Source: Candidatus Aenigmatarchaeota archaeon
GTDB lineage: Archaea; Aenigmatarchaeota; Aenigmatarchaeia; CG10238-14; SCSR01
Reading direction: 5' to 3'
NCBI GenBank assembly: GCA_016181005.1
Contig: JACPAE010000004.1
Coordinates: forward strand, 80,181 to 144,180
DNA length: 64,000 bases
Part shown: one piece after another, positions 10,301 through 17,943 of the stretch
Numbering within the stretch: the stretch's first letter is position 1
How the letters are laid out: the number at the start of each line of letters is the position of its first letter
The notes under the pieces: generated by a model
The model's database searches: none
What the model was told of the DNA's origin: nothing
The model's input: the letters and a program-made list of their open reading frames with translations, nothing else
Translations under genes and position numbers: made by a program

Positions 10301-10521
10301 TGCTCAATGGGGAGAAGATAATTGTTGCTGGCGAGAAGGTGGAGGATGTTGAAAGCCAGAAGCATGATGTTGTTAGATTGACTCAGTTTGTGCATGAGAA
10401 ATCAAGCAAGTATGACATGTCTGGCGATGCGCCTGCTTGCCCAGAGTGCGGCTCGTTGATGGTCAGGAGCGGTTCTTGCTATGTCTGCACCGGTTGCGGG
10501 AGCACTAGCGGTTGTTCTTAG
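7336..10521 (+). CDS. nrdJ: Adenosylcobalamin-dependent (class II) ribonucleotide reductase
   Basis: A 1061-residue class II reductase that converts ribonucleotides to deoxyribonucleotides with a B12-derived thiyl radical and so works with or without oxygen. Visible family blocks are IFKYGSGTGTNFSNLR, SGGTTRRAAKMV, the active-site loop NPCSE, and LIAPTGTISFVMD. The C-terminus carries a zinc-ribbon-like Cys cluster (CPECGSLMVRSG, CYVCTGCGST, ending GCS) that in this long NrdJ type shuttles reducing equivalents. It starts 2 bases after nrdR. The thioredoxin and thioredoxin reductase genes at 26-28 kb could supply electrons. No B12 synthesis or uptake gene is in the window. Confidence 0.95.
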   Translation: MESDINQRVVLSGEQKGLKVPRFFTKDGDNVYETIEWEKRTSMIKNPDGTIVFKMDNIEIPKFWSQIATDILAQKYLRKRGVPQVDADGNPILDAHGRQVLGSETSLKQVVHRLAGCWAWWGSKFNYFATQEDAKAFYDEIAFMLMHQHCAPNSPQWFNTGLNFAYGITGPSQGHWYVDPETKELTQSIDAYSHPQAHACFIQPVKDDLVNDGGILDLAVREARIFKYGSGTGTNFSNLRAKGEHLSGGGTSSGVISFLKINDTVAGSIKSGGTTRRAAKMVLLNIDHPEIEAFIRWKADEEKKFAALVGTGLVKADSVESASEHVFGQNSNNSVRITDDFMKAVVEDKDWNLTWRTDGRTAKTLKSRYLWDMIAQAAWECADPGLQFDTTYNDWHTSPKSGRINATNPCSEFAYLDNSACNLASLNLGKFMENGTFDVEAFNYATRLWTIVLEISVLMAQLPSKEIADVTYKTRSLGLGYTNLGSVLMKSGIAYDSDKARAIAAAITAIMTGESYAASAELASILGPFEEFEKNKEDMLRVIRNHRRVAYNAPKEEYEGLHVVPPGIDHTECPDYLLKAALASWDNALMLGERYGYRNAQSTLIAPTGTISFVMDADTTGIEPDFALVKFKKLVGGGYFKIINKTIEPALKNLGYSKEQIKDILRYLVGSNSFEGTPYINTFTLTRKGFTDAELAKMEKLLHGILNLSFVFNVNTLGKECLERLGFKESQYNSPEFNLLRGLGFRDDEIEAANEFICGTQTIEGAPHLKSEHYPIFDCANKCGKKGQRYIDYMAHVHMMAAVQPFLSGSISKTINMPNHATVEEIEKVYTESWKLALKSLALYRDGSKVVQPLAVFKQKEEAVATPVRRKLMQERKAIAHKFRIGNQEGYIHVGLFEDGAPGELFVTMAKQGSTLSGLMDAFALTVSIGLQYGVPLNVLVSKFINSRFEPMGWTDNEDIPVAKSIMDYIFRWMAFKFLPNEDLKELGLLNGEKIIVAGEKVEDVESQKHDVVRLTQFVHEKSSKYDMSGDAPACPECGSLMVRSGSCYVCTGCGSTSGCS

Positions 10522-10593
10522 ATAAAATATCATGAGTACAGAAATGTTCTGGAGGAAATTCGCTGGAAATTCTCATAAAATTTCTATATTAAT

Positions 10594-11307
10594 TTATCCG
10601 ACACCAACCACATTAGTCCCAAACAATGCGCCCAATCCAATTCCGATAAAGTACCCGCTTATGGCAGCCAAAGTTCCTATCAATGCCAGCTCCAAACCGC
10701 TTCCGAGCCAGTTGCCCACGGTCAACTTCGCCTTAACAACACCTACAGCAAACAGCACTGCAACGGCAATAATCACCGAAGCTATCATCGCGTTTGAAAT
10801 AGGCAAGAAAACAAATGGGACAAGCGGCACTATGGAACCTACTAAAGTTGCAACAAAAACAATCAACCCATTCTTTATCGGCGATTTACCAAATTTTGGA
10901 GAAAGGTTAAGCTCTTCTGACATCATTGTGTCAACCCAAACCTTTTCGTTCGACGTGATAATTTTAACTATATCATTCAAAAGCCTGCCTTTGAAACCTT
11001 TCTTGGCGTATATTTCACGTATTTCTTTTATTTCGTCTTTTGGATTCTCTTTAATTGCATTTTCCTCTAAAGCTCTTTCAGCTTTGTAGTAGTCCCAATC
11101 AGCCTTGGTCGAAGTGTAAGCTACTGCAGCCATTGAAATAGTTTCGGCAAATGTCGCAGCCAATCCTGCGACGAGAACAATAAAAACATCGTTTGTGGCG
11201 CTAGCAACACCCAAAACAACTGCAAGGACGTTAACTAAACCATCCTGGCCCCCGAGAATTATATTGCCTATTTGTTCACCTCGAAAGTGTTTTTCATATT
11301 CAGGCAT
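10594..11307 (-). CDS. VIT1/CCC1-family iron or manganese transporter
   Basis: A membrane protein of the CCC1/VIT1 family, with the N-terminal signature GGQDGLVNVLAVVLGVASA followed by AGLAATFAETISMAAVAYTSTKAD. A charged cytoplasmic segment (about residues 75-140) precedes three C-terminal helices. These proteins export ferrous iron or manganese to a store or out of the cell. The frame reaches a GTG at 11319, but the ATG at 11307 is preceded by a ggagaa ribosome site within the end of the upstream gene, which I take as the start. It is the last gene of a run of small membrane proteins. Confidence 0.85.
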   Translation of the reverse strand: MPEYEKHFRGEQIGNIILGGQDGLVNVLAVVLGVASATNDVFIVLVAGLAATFAETISMAAVAYTSTKADWDYYKAERALEENAIKENPKDEIKEIREIYAKKGFKGRLLNDIVKIITSNEKVWVDTMMSEELNLSPKFGKSPIKNGLIVFVATLVGSIVPLVPFVFLPISNAMIASVIIAVAVLFAVGVVKAKLTVGNWLGSGLELALIGTLAAISGYFIGIGLGALFGTNVVGVG

Positions 11308-11557
11308 GCTTTTCTCCACCCTTTTCCCAATTACCTATCCTAACTTTATCACTATTGTTTTTCAGCTTGATAAAATAATCAATCAGGCACGCAGCCGTAT
11401 AGCTGGCAACAACAAGTATCGAAACTTTGGCAATGACACTCGTTTCAAAATATGAAAATATATTAAATGCAAAATCTGCTATCAATAAAGGTATGCCGAA
11501 AACTTTAGCGATAACAATTTTATTTAATGTAATCTTGAAAAATTCCTTAAATCCCAT
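11300..11557 (-). CDS. Small membrane protein, 85 aa
   Basis: An unrecognised membrane protein with two hydrophobic segments (IAKVFGIPLLIADFAFNIF and VIAKVSILVVASYTAACLI) and a charged C-terminal tail. The frame can begin at TTG 11569, but the ATG at 11557 follows directly on the upstream gene's stop and is preferred. Its end overlaps the start of the VIT1-like gene, so the two are likely co-translated and may act together at the membrane. Confidence 0.5.
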   Translation of the reverse strand: MGFKEFFKITLNKIVIAKVFGIPLLIADFAFNIFSYFETSVIAKVSILVVASYTAACLIDYFIKLKNNSDKVRIGNWEKGGEKHA

Positions 11558-11558
11558 G

Positions 11559-11867
11559 TCAACCAGCAACCATCCTGAATAGGAAATCGAATAAAATGAA
11601 GACTATCTTCTGCCCCAGCCAAACCGCAGTTATCACAGTCAAGATATTGTTTGAAAAGATGTTGAACGAAATCAAAACCATATAGATGCCTGCAAGAATG
11701 TCTATCCTGCTCGGCCAGTCATTGATCGCAAATATCAGCCCCTTCAGTATCAGGTAGAATGCATTGTAGAGAATTGTCTCAGTCGAGAACCAGCCTAATG
11801 TTGCATGCAGCACTAGAACAAAGGCTGCTACCAAGTCAAGTACAGTGAGAAGTATGTGGATGACCAT
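11559..11867 (-). CDS. Small membrane protein, paralogue of 11902-12198
   Basis: A 102-residue, very hydrophobic protein with three or four membrane segments. The piece RIDILAGIYMVLISF matches GIDILSGLLLIFTFF in the neighbouring gene at the same relative place, so the two look like tandem paralogues. Function unknown. It is in the same run as the VIT1-like transporter. Confidence 0.55.
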   Translation of the reverse strand: MVIHILLTVLDLVAAFVLVLHATLGWFSTETILYNAFYLILKGLIFAINDWPSRIDILAGIYMVLISFNIFSNNILTVITAVWLGQKIVFILFDFLFRMVAG

Positions 11868-11901
11868 TTCATAAATTTACTAGTATAGCTTTAATTCTTT
11901 G

Positions 11902-12198
11902 CTAAAGCGCGAAGAGGAACGACCAGATGCCCTTGGACAGCAGAAGGACTCCAAATATCCAGACAAAGCCTGCAGGCAAGCCGAAGAATGTGAAAATTAA
12001 AAGCAGGCCTGAGAGAATGTCAATCCCGCCAAGAAAATCCAAGTAAAACCTTTTCTCAAGCCCGTAAAGTACAGACATGATTCCCTTGAATAGAATAGTA
12101 ATGCCTAGGTACAAAAGAAAGATGTGAAGAAAGGAAACGAAGTTGAAGAATATCAATAGGCCTCCGAAAATGTCAATCAAGGACACTACCAATAGCAA
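11902..12198 (-). CDS. Small membrane protein, paralogue of 11559-11867
   Basis: A 98-residue hydrophobic protein (about four segments) with few charged residues. The only start in this frame is TTG at 12198, so the N-terminus is uncertain. It shares the IDI-L-G core segment and layout with the next gene downstream. No function can be assigned. Confidence 0.5.
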   Translation of the reverse strand: MLLVVSLIDIFGGLLIFFNFVSFLHIFLLYLGITILFKGIMSVLYGLEKRFYLDFLGGIDILSGLLLIFTFFGLPAGFVWIFGVLLLSKGIWSFLFAL

Positions 12199-12247
12199 TG
12201 TCGAAAATGGAATTGTTACCGCCTAATTATGAAGACAATAGCAAGAG

Positions 12248-13504
12248 TTATAAGCTTATGTCTGGTTCCTGCAAATGCTTTATCAGAGAATTCATAAATC
12301 TTGTGGCGTAAGCCCCGTCGACAATCCTGTGGTCAAACACCAGCGACAACGGCAGCACTTTCCTAATCTCTACTTTCCCAGCGATTGCGAGAGGCTTGTC
12401 GTACATCCTTCCCACGCCAAGAATTGCGGCCTCCGGATAGTTGATTATGGGTGTGGCGAATGTCGCACCCAAGCTTCCGTAGTTGGTTATAGTGAAAGTG
12501 CCCCCCTTCAAGTCCTGCAAATCAATCTTCCTCTGTTTAGCCTTTTCTCCAAGCTCCTGAACCTCCTTTGCTATATCAAAAACATTCTTTATGTCAACGC
12601 CTTTAATGACAGGCACAAGAAGCCCCTCACCATCGACATCAACAGCGAATCCGAAGTTGTAATATTTCTTTACGACAATCTCCTCCTCTTCTTCTAGGAG
12701 GCTGGAATTTAGCAGCGGAAACTCCTTCATTGCCGCCAGGCACGCCTTCATAATAAAAGGCATGTAAGTAAGGTGAATTCCCTGCTCCTTTGATTTAACC
12801 TTTTCTTTCTCTCTTAATTCAAACAGCTTGCTGACATCAGCTTCGTCCATGGCTGTCACATGCGGTATGTGCTTTACTGACTCTACCATGTGGGTTGCGA
12901 TAACTTTCCTCAAGCCCCTCAGCGGAATTCTGTCGACATAGCCCCACATGTCGTATTTCTTCTTCACAACCAGAGCCTTCTCTTCTTTAACCTCTTTTGT
13001 TCCCACAGCGCTTTTGACGTCTTCCTCTGTTATTCTTCCTTCTGGTCCTGTACCAGTGACTTTCGTTAGATCAACTCCCAATTCCTTAGCCAGATTTCTG
13101 ACAGCAGGTGCGGCAAGCACTTTTTCACCGACTGCTTTAGGCGGAATTACAGGTCTTGGCTTAACTTCCTCCTCATCAGGCGCCTCTTCAAGATAACCAA
13201 CAGCGCCAGCAGCCTTCATGACAGGCCCTTTAATTTCCTGCCTGGATTCTGGGATATATTTTTCTCCCACTTCACCTATAACAAACAGAACCTGGCCGAC
13301 TTTGACAGTTTCGCCCTCCTTGAAGTTAATCTTCAGCACAGCACCTGAATAAGGAGAAGGAATCTCTGCAACAGCCTTGTCAGTCTCGACCTCTCCGACA
13401 ACTTGGTGCTCCTCTACCCTGTCGCCCTCCTTGATGAGCCATTTTACTATCTCCCCTTCTTCTATGCCTTCGCCAATGTCGGGAAACTTGAACTCTTTCG
13501 GCAT
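12248..13504 (-). CDS. 2-oxo acid dehydrogenase E2 (dihydrolipoyl acyltransferase)
   Basis: A 418-residue E2 chain, the core of the pyruvate or branched-chain 2-oxo acid dehydrogenase complex. Domains in order: one lipoyl domain (lipoylated Lys in EVETDKAVAEIPSP), a linker, the peripheral-subunit binding domain (APAVRNLAKELGVDLTKVTG), and the catalytic domain ending with the HxxxDG site in FDHRIVDGAYATRF. It moves the acyl group from E1 to CoA. Ancestrally it would follow E1-beta directly; a toxin-antitoxin pair now separates them. No E3 (dihydrolipoyl dehydrogenase) is in the window. Confidence 0.93.
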   Translation of the reverse strand: MPKEFKFPDIGEGIEEGEIVKWLIKEGDRVEEHQVVGEVETDKAVAEIPSPYSGAVLKINFKEGETVKVGQVLFVIGEVGEKYIPESRQEIKGPVMKAAGAVGYLEEAPDEEEVKPRPVIPPKAVGEKVLAAPAVRNLAKELGVDLTKVTGTGPEGRITEEDVKSAVGTKEVKEEKALVVKKKYDMWGYVDRIPLRGLRKVIATHMVESVKHIPHVTAMDEADVSKLFELREKEKVKSKEQGIHLTYMPFIMKACLAAMKEFPLLNSSLLEEEEEIVVKKYYNFGFAVDVDGEGLLVPVIKGVDIKNVFDIAKEVQELGEKAKQRKIDLQDLKGGTFTITNYGSLGATFATPIINYPEAAILGVGRMYDKPLAIAGKVEIRKVLPLSLVFDHRIVDGAYATRFMNSLIKHLQEPDISL

Positions 13505-13505
13505 T
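13457..13505. repeat. 49-bp direct repeat, copy 1 (start of E2 gene)
   Basis: This is the start codon and first 15 or so codons of the E2 gene. The same 49 bases, with a single G/C difference, occur 543 bp away at 14000-14048. The two copies flank the toxin-antitoxin pair exactly, as expected if the pair was inserted with a duplication of the E2 start. Confidence 0.9.
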
Positions 13506-13513
13506 ATATCACA

Positions 13514-13765
13514 TCAATAATGAATTCTCCCCCTTACATCTAACTTAACAACTTCAATTACCCCTTTATCAAAATAAACATCTATTATAATTCTAAAATC
13601 ACCCGTCCTAATCCTATAGGTTATTTCCCCAATCTTCTTTACATCCAAACTCTTAGGAAAGCCAGTTAAAGAATCTAGCTTATTCATTAACTTGTTTTGT
13701 AAATCTGAAGGATATTTAGTTATTTTTTTCTTAATTTTTTTAGGAATCACAACCAAAAAGGTCAT
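13514..13765 (-). CDS. RelE/ParE-type toxin
   Basis: An 83-residue basic protein with the RelE/ParE fold pattern: a Lys-rich helical half (KKIKKKITKYPSDLQNKLMNKLDSL) and a strand-rich half (DVKKIGEITYRIRTGDFRIIIDV, ending VRGRIHY). Such toxins cut mRNA on the ribosome or poison gyrase. Its start overlaps the antitoxin's stop by 4 bases, the standard antitoxin-toxin arrangement. It belongs to the same group as the protein at 44527-44778. Confidence 0.75.
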   Translation of the reverse strand: MTFLVVIPKKIKKKITKYPSDLQNKLMNKLDSLTGFPKSLDVKKIGEITYRIRTGDFRIIIDVYFDKGVIEVVKLDVRGRIHY

Positions 13766-13968
13766 TTTCGCAACTCTTTCTTTAGTTGTTCCAGTGTGAC
13801 ATATTGACCTTTCCTTATTTCTTCCCTTGACCTCCTTATTCCCTTCCAGTCTTTGTGTGTCAACTGATCTTCCGCTAGCATAGACTCGACCCTTATCAAA
13901 TGCCTTTTAACATCCCTCAGTTCACTCAAAAACTGCTTCATTATGCCGAATTCTTTACCAAGCTTCAT
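13762..13968 (-). CDS. Antitoxin partner of the RelE-type toxin
   Basis: A 68-residue protein: an N-terminal helix (possible dimerisation coiled coil, MKQFLSELRDVKRHLIRVE) followed by a charged tail ending YVTLEQLKKELRK, like tails that wrap RelE toxins. It precedes and overlaps the toxin gene. A TATA-like box (ttaaataata, read on the minus strand about 13985-13997) lies between the gene and the repeat copy. Size and layout match the other antitoxins at 44779-44985 and 49836-50042. Confidence 0.65.
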   Translation of the reverse strand: MKLGKEFGIMKQFLSELRDVKRHLIRVESMLAEDQLTHKDWKGIRRSREEIRKGQYVTLEQLKKELRK

Positions 13969-13999
13969 AATTAACTATTAGGCATATTATTTAAATAAT

Positions 14000-14048
14000 T
14001 TCTTCTATGCCTTCGCCAATGTCCGGAAACTTGAACTCTTTCGGCATT
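14000..14048. repeat. 49-bp direct repeat, copy 2 (orphan start of E2)
   Basis: A second copy of the first codons of E2 (48 of 49 bases identical to 13457-13505). Read on the minus strand it encodes MPKEFKFPDIGEGIEE and then runs into a stop. It lies directly after the E1-beta stop codon, which is where the real E2 start would have been before the toxin-antitoxin pair arrived. Confidence 0.9.
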
Positions 14049-15014
14049 TTAAAAACTCATCACATTTTCTATAGCTTTATTTATTCTTGTTGCATCAGGA
14101 ATGTAATAGTTCTCCAGCTTTGGCAGCGGTACAGGAACATCATAACCAGTAACTCTCTGCACAGGCGCCTCTAAATTTAGTAAAGCTTTTTCATTTATCG
14201 TCGCAACCAATTCTGCACCATAACCACATGTCCTTGGCGCTTCCTGCACAACAACACACCTGCCAGTCTTCTTAACAGAGTCGATAAGAGTTTTCCTATC
14301 AACAGGATACAGTGTCAGCAAGTCAACAATCTCCACAGAATACTTTGACTGGGCAACAGCCTCACGAACAACCTTCTGCATCGCACCCCAAGCAATAACA
14401 GTGATGTCACTCCCCTCCTGCACAACTTCGGCCTTGTTTAGCGGAATTGTATACTCTTCTTCAGGAACCTCTTCCTTGATTGCGCGGTAGACTCTTTTGG
14501 GTTCTAGGAAAACGACTGGATCAGGATCACGGATTGATGAAATCAACAATCCTTTTGCATTGTAAGGCCCCGATGGTGTAACAACTTTAATCCCGGGCAT
14601 GTGCGTGAAGAATGCTTCCAATGATTCCGAATGATGTTCCAGTGCTCTGATTCCTCCACCGTGGGGAACTCGAAAAACTAGAGGCACGTGCCATTTTCCT
14701 TGAGACCTCTTCCTCATCCTGCCTGCATGATTGTAAAGCTGGTCGAGCATTGACATTGAAAAGCCGTCGAACTGAACTTCCGCTATAGGTTTCATTCCCG
14801 CAATAGCTAATCCAATCGAAGTGCCAATAATTCCAACTTCTGCCAGTGGAGTGTCAATAACCCTATCATCGCCAAACTGTTGCCACAAGCCTTCTGTGAC
14901 TCTGAAAACACCACCGTCTTTGCCGATGTCTTCTCCTAAAAGGATAACTGAGGGATATTTCTCCATCTCCTGCTTTAGTGCAAGATTAATTGCTTGAACT
15001 AGGTTCATCTTCAT
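14049..15014 (-). CDS. 2-oxo acid dehydrogenase E1 component, beta subunit
   Basis: A 321-residue E1-beta chain, the partner of the E1-alpha chain in the thiamine-diphosphate-dependent decarboxylase. Family blocks: ILLGEDIGKDGGVFRVTEGL, ETP-type VIDTPLAEVGIIGTSIG, and the C-terminal half KTGRCVVVQEAPRTCGYGAEL and TGYDVPVPLPKLENYYIPD. The frame can begin at TTG 15026, but ATG 15014, just after the E1-alpha stop, is preferred. The orphan E2 start lies immediately after its stop codon. Confidence 0.92.
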   Translation of the reverse strand: MKMNLVQAINLALKQEMEKYPSVILLGEDIGKDGGVFRVTEGLWQQFGDDRVIDTPLAEVGIIGTSIGLAIAGMKPIAEVQFDGFSMSMLDQLYNHAGRMRKRSQGKWHVPLVFRVPHGGGIRALEHHSESLEAFFTHMPGIKVVTPSGPYNAKGLLISSIRDPDPVVFLEPKRVYRAIKEEVPEEEYTIPLNKAEVVQEGSDITVIAWGAMQKVVREAVAQSKYSVEIVDLLTLYPVDRKTLIDSVKKTGRCVVVQEAPRTCGYGAELVATINEKALLNLEAPVQRVTGYDVPVPLPKLENYYIPDATRINKAIENVMSF

Positions 15015-15018
15015 AACA

Positions 15019-16056
15019 TCACTCAAAATCTTTCTTCTGTTCTTCTAATTCTTCGGGCAACTCGGCATAAACGTCTTCAAACATGTCCGTAGGCTTTGGC
15101 GGTTCAACAGCTTCAAACTTTTTCACAGCTTCAGCAACTTTTACCTTCGCCTTTTCCCAAACTCCCTTTTCATAATTTTCATTCCAAATTCCTTCACTCT
15201 CCATATACTTTCTCAGTCTTTCGACAGGGTCCTTCCTCTTCCACATTTCGACTTCAGCAGGGTCCCGATACTTCTTCCAGTCATCAGCAGTCGTGTGATT
15301 TTCCATCCTGTAGGTATAGCACTCGATGAACGTAGGACCCTTGCCTGCTCTTGCCTTGTCAGCGGCGTCCTTCGTAACTTTGTAAACTGCAAAAACGTCA
15401 TTGCCGTCAACAAGAACGCCTTCAAAACCATATGAAAATGCCTTTTCAGCCAATGTATCGCTCGCGCTCTGTCTCTTGCGGGGGACTGAAATCGCCCACT
15501 GGTTGTTCTGGCAAATAAAAATACATGGAATCTTGAAAACACCGGCGAAATTCATCCCTTCGTGGAAGTCACCCTTGCTTGTCGCACCGTCGCCAAAATA
15601 AACAACAGCAACAGATTTTTTCCCCTGAAGCTTGCTGGCCCATGCAAGCCCGACAGCATGCGGTATTTGCGTCCCTACAGGAACCGCGACAGGCAGCGCA
15701 TTCATATCCTCAGGAATTGTCATTCCCCTCTCGTCGCCGGCCCAATACTGGTAAAGGGCGTCCATCGGGAAGCCGAGGGTTATGAATACTCCATTTTCCC
15801 TGAATGACGGGGCAAACCAGTCCTCCTTGTGCATAGCAAGCGCAGAACCAATCTGGGAAGCTTCTTGTCCTAGCAGCGAAGCATATGTAAGCATTCTCCC
15901 TTCTCTCTGCAGCTTCAATGCAACATCGTCAAACGCGCGCGACAAAACCATGTATTCGTACATTGCCTTAATTTCATCGTTCGTGAGCTTCGGCATGTCC
16001 CTTGTGTTTACTATCTTGCCTTCTTCGTTGAGAATCTGGAACATTTCCATTTTCAT
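15019..16056 (-). CDS. 2-oxo acid dehydrogenase E1 component, alpha subunit
   Basis: The alpha chain of the E1 decarboxylase. The thiamine-diphosphate binding motif is intact (GDGATSKGDFHEGMNFA ... CQNNQWAIS). The segment ENHTTADDWKKYRDP matches the phosphorylation-loop region of the family. The frame runs to a TTG at 16077; the ATG at 16056 (MKMEMFQILNEEG) is the more likely start. A pyruvate substrate is likely given the acetyl-CoA synthetase nearby, but the branched-chain enzyme cannot be excluded from sequence. Confidence 0.92.
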   Translation of the reverse strand: MKMEMFQILNEEGKIVNTRDMPKLTNDEIKAMYEYMVLSRAFDDVALKLQREGRMLTYASLLGQEASQIGSALAMHKEDWFAPSFRENGVFITLGFPMDALYQYWAGDERGMTIPEDMNALPVAVPVGTQIPHAVGLAWASKLQGKKSVAVVYFGDGATSKGDFHEGMNFAGVFKIPCIFICQNNQWAISVPRKRQSASDTLAEKAFSYGFEGVLVDGNDVFAVYKVTKDAADKARAGKGPTFIECYTYRMENHTTADDWKKYRDPAEVEMWKRKDPVERLRKYMESEGIWNENYEKGVWEKAKVKVAEAVKKFEAVEPPKPTDMFEDVYAELPEELEEQKKDFE

Positions 16057-16088
16057 ATACTTGAATTTTACATCCAACTTTAATAAGG

Positions 16089-17012
16089 TTAAACCTGCGG
16101 TCCCGCCATTTTCTTAAAGTCCTTGTCCGGGACTTGCAGGAACAAACAGTAGCCAAGATTCCTCTTCAAAGGACCGCTCAAATCCTCCCCAGGAATTTCT
16201 TCGACTTCTCTCCTTGTGAATGTCGGTTGGTGCCTGTTTATCCAGCGCGGCACGCCATATCGCTGTTTTAACAATTCCATAGAACGGTCTATGACAGCGT
16301 CATTTATAACCCGGCTTTCATAATTACCGCCAGTAACCTCTTTCAATATGGCTTCAGCGACAAGCCCTCTGAGAGCATAAGGGCTTGTTTGTGGAGGGGC
16401 GTTGCCGTCCAGTTCTGTAGAGACAGTTGGGAGATTTCTAAGCGCATCGTATTCTGAATAAACAGAGTTGCCTATCTTGCGTCGTTGCAACAAAACTCGT
16501 GAAGCAATCTTGTCAACATCGTATGGCGTAAGATGAACTAGGCCATGCAATAGAGCACTTTTAACACCCCACCAGATTGCGTGACTTGCTATTACCCTCC
16601 CGTTAACATTTATCGTCGATGCCTTGTTGTCTACGTCTACAGCATCTACGCCAATATTAGAAAGTGCATTTGCAACTTGCGTAGCAAAATACGCACGCAT
16701 GTCTTCATAATCTCTAAAACTTCCATCGCGAGGCACTACAAAAGAATACGCAATTATGTTAGGGCCAGTTTGGACATGAGAACCTCCAGTTACCCTCCTA
16801 GTAAGATCTACTGACGGGTCCAACTTCTTTAAAACATCCGTGGCTTGGGCATATCCGAGAACTATAGAATCTTTTGCAAAACTATAAAATCTCACTGTTG
16901 CCAAATGCTTATCTTTTGTTTCTTCTGCAATACGCCTTATTAAAAACTCTTCAAGAGCCATATTTATTTGGCTGGGGAATACACCTCTGCCCCAATACTC
17001 GTAGTTGAACAT
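16089..17012 (-). CDS. lplA: Lipoate-protein ligase A family protein
   Basis: A protein of the biotin/lipoate ligase fold of about 307 residues. The lipoyl-AMP binding motif is visible as RRVTGGSHVQTGPNIIAYSFV, with the conserved Lys region NGRVIASHAIWWG later. It attaches free lipoate to E2-type lipoyl domains. Starts with ATG 17012, 7 bases after the lipA stop; a TTG at 17036 would overlap lipA. Having a scavenging ligase beside lipA and lipB suggests that both routes of lipoylation are available, or that this member transfers between proteins. Confidence 0.82.
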   Translation of the reverse strand: MFNYEYWGRGVFPSQINMALEEFLIRRIAEETKDKHLATVRFYSFAKDSIVLGYAQATDVLKKLDPSVDLTRRVTGGSHVQTGPNIIAYSFVVPRDGSFRDYEDMRAYFATQVANALSNIGVDAVDVDNKASTINVNGRVIASHAIWWGVKSALLHGLVHLTPYDVDKIASRVLLQRRKIGNSVYSEYDALRNLPTVSTELDGNAPPQTSPYALRGLVAEAILKEVTGGNYESRVINDAVIDRSMELLKQRYGVPRWINRHQPTFTRREVEEIPGEDLSGPLKRNLGYCLFLQVPDKDFKKMAGPQV

Positions 17013-17019
17013 TTCAATC

Positions 17020-17907
17020 TTACTGGTTTTGGACAATAGATTTTATAAAGAATTCTCCTGCACGGTAAGAGCTCCTGACAAAGGGCCCAGAGGCCACATA
17101 CTTGAATCCCAGCTCCTCACCTTTCTTTTTATAAAATTCAAATTTTTCTGGCGGTACATAAGCTGTCACTTCTATGTGCTTCAAACTCGGCCTTAGATAT
17201 TGCCCAACCGTTAGAAAGTCAACGTCGATATCCTTCAAAGCCTCCATGGCCTCTATGACTTCCTCTTGGTTTTCACCGAAGCCAACTATTATAGAAGATT
17301 TTGTGAATATTCTCGGATTCATTTTCTTGACATTCTTCAAAACACCCAACGACTGCTCATAACCAGCTCTTCTATCACGAACCTTTCCCTGCAATCTTTT
17401 TACCGTCTCAACGTTATGTGCAATAACCTGAGGCCCGGCGTCAACAATCTTTTTCAAACATTCTTCATCGCCTTGGAAGTCAGGTATGAGAACTTCCACT
17501 AGGACATTAGGGTCCTGTTCTTTTACAGATCGTATACATTCGGCAAAATGCCCGGATCCTTGGTCAGGCAAGTCGTCCCGGTCGACTGATGTTATCACGA
17601 CATAATCCAGTTTCAGCTCTTTAACAGCCATCGCCAGCATCTTCGGTTCCCAAGGATTCAAAGGCAGAGGATTACGCCCCTTGTCAACATTGCAGAATCT
17701 GCAGCCCCTTGTGCAAGTGTCTCCAAGCACCATGAAGGTGGCAGTCCCACCATCCCAACATTCAGGAATATTCGGGCAGTGAGATTCTTCACATACAGTA
17801 ACTAGTCCATGCCTTCTAAGAATTTCACGCAATTCCAGTATTCGTTGATTCTTTTCAGGTAGCTTGATTTTTAACCAAGAAGGTTTTCCTCTGCTGGCTA
17901 ACGTCAT
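17020..17907 (-). CDS. lipA: Lipoyl synthase LipA
   Basis: A radical SAM enzyme that inserts two sulfurs into protein-bound octanoate. It has both clusters of the family: the auxiliary CxxxxCxxxxxC set (CEESHCPNIPEC) and the radical SAM CxxxCxxC set (CTRGCRFC), and the C-terminal RSSY motif (PFVRSSYRAGEFF). The frame reaches a TTG at 17931; ATG 17907 (MTLASRGKPSWLK) matches the usual start and leaves room for the divergent lipB promoter. It is upstream of lplA, E1-alpha, E1-beta and E2 on the same strand, so one operon makes and lipoylates the complex. Confidence 0.95.
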   Translation of the reverse strand: MTLASRGKPSWLKIKLPEKNQRILELREILRRHGLVTVCEESHCPNIPECWDGGTATFMVLGDTCTRGCRFCNVDKGRNPLPLNPWEPKMLAMAVKELKLDYVVITSVDRDDLPDQGSGHFAECIRSVKEQDPNVLVEVLIPDFQGDEECLKKIVDAGPQVIAHNVETVKRLQGKVRDRRAGYEQSLGVLKNVKKMNPRIFTKSSIIVGFGENQEEVIEAMEALKDIDVDFLTVGQYLRPSLKHIEVTAYVPPEKFEFYKKKGEELGFKYVASGPFVRSSYRAGEFFIKSIVQNQ

Positions 17908-17943
17908 AACATCTTTTAATAAATAAAACAATAGCAGATAAAT

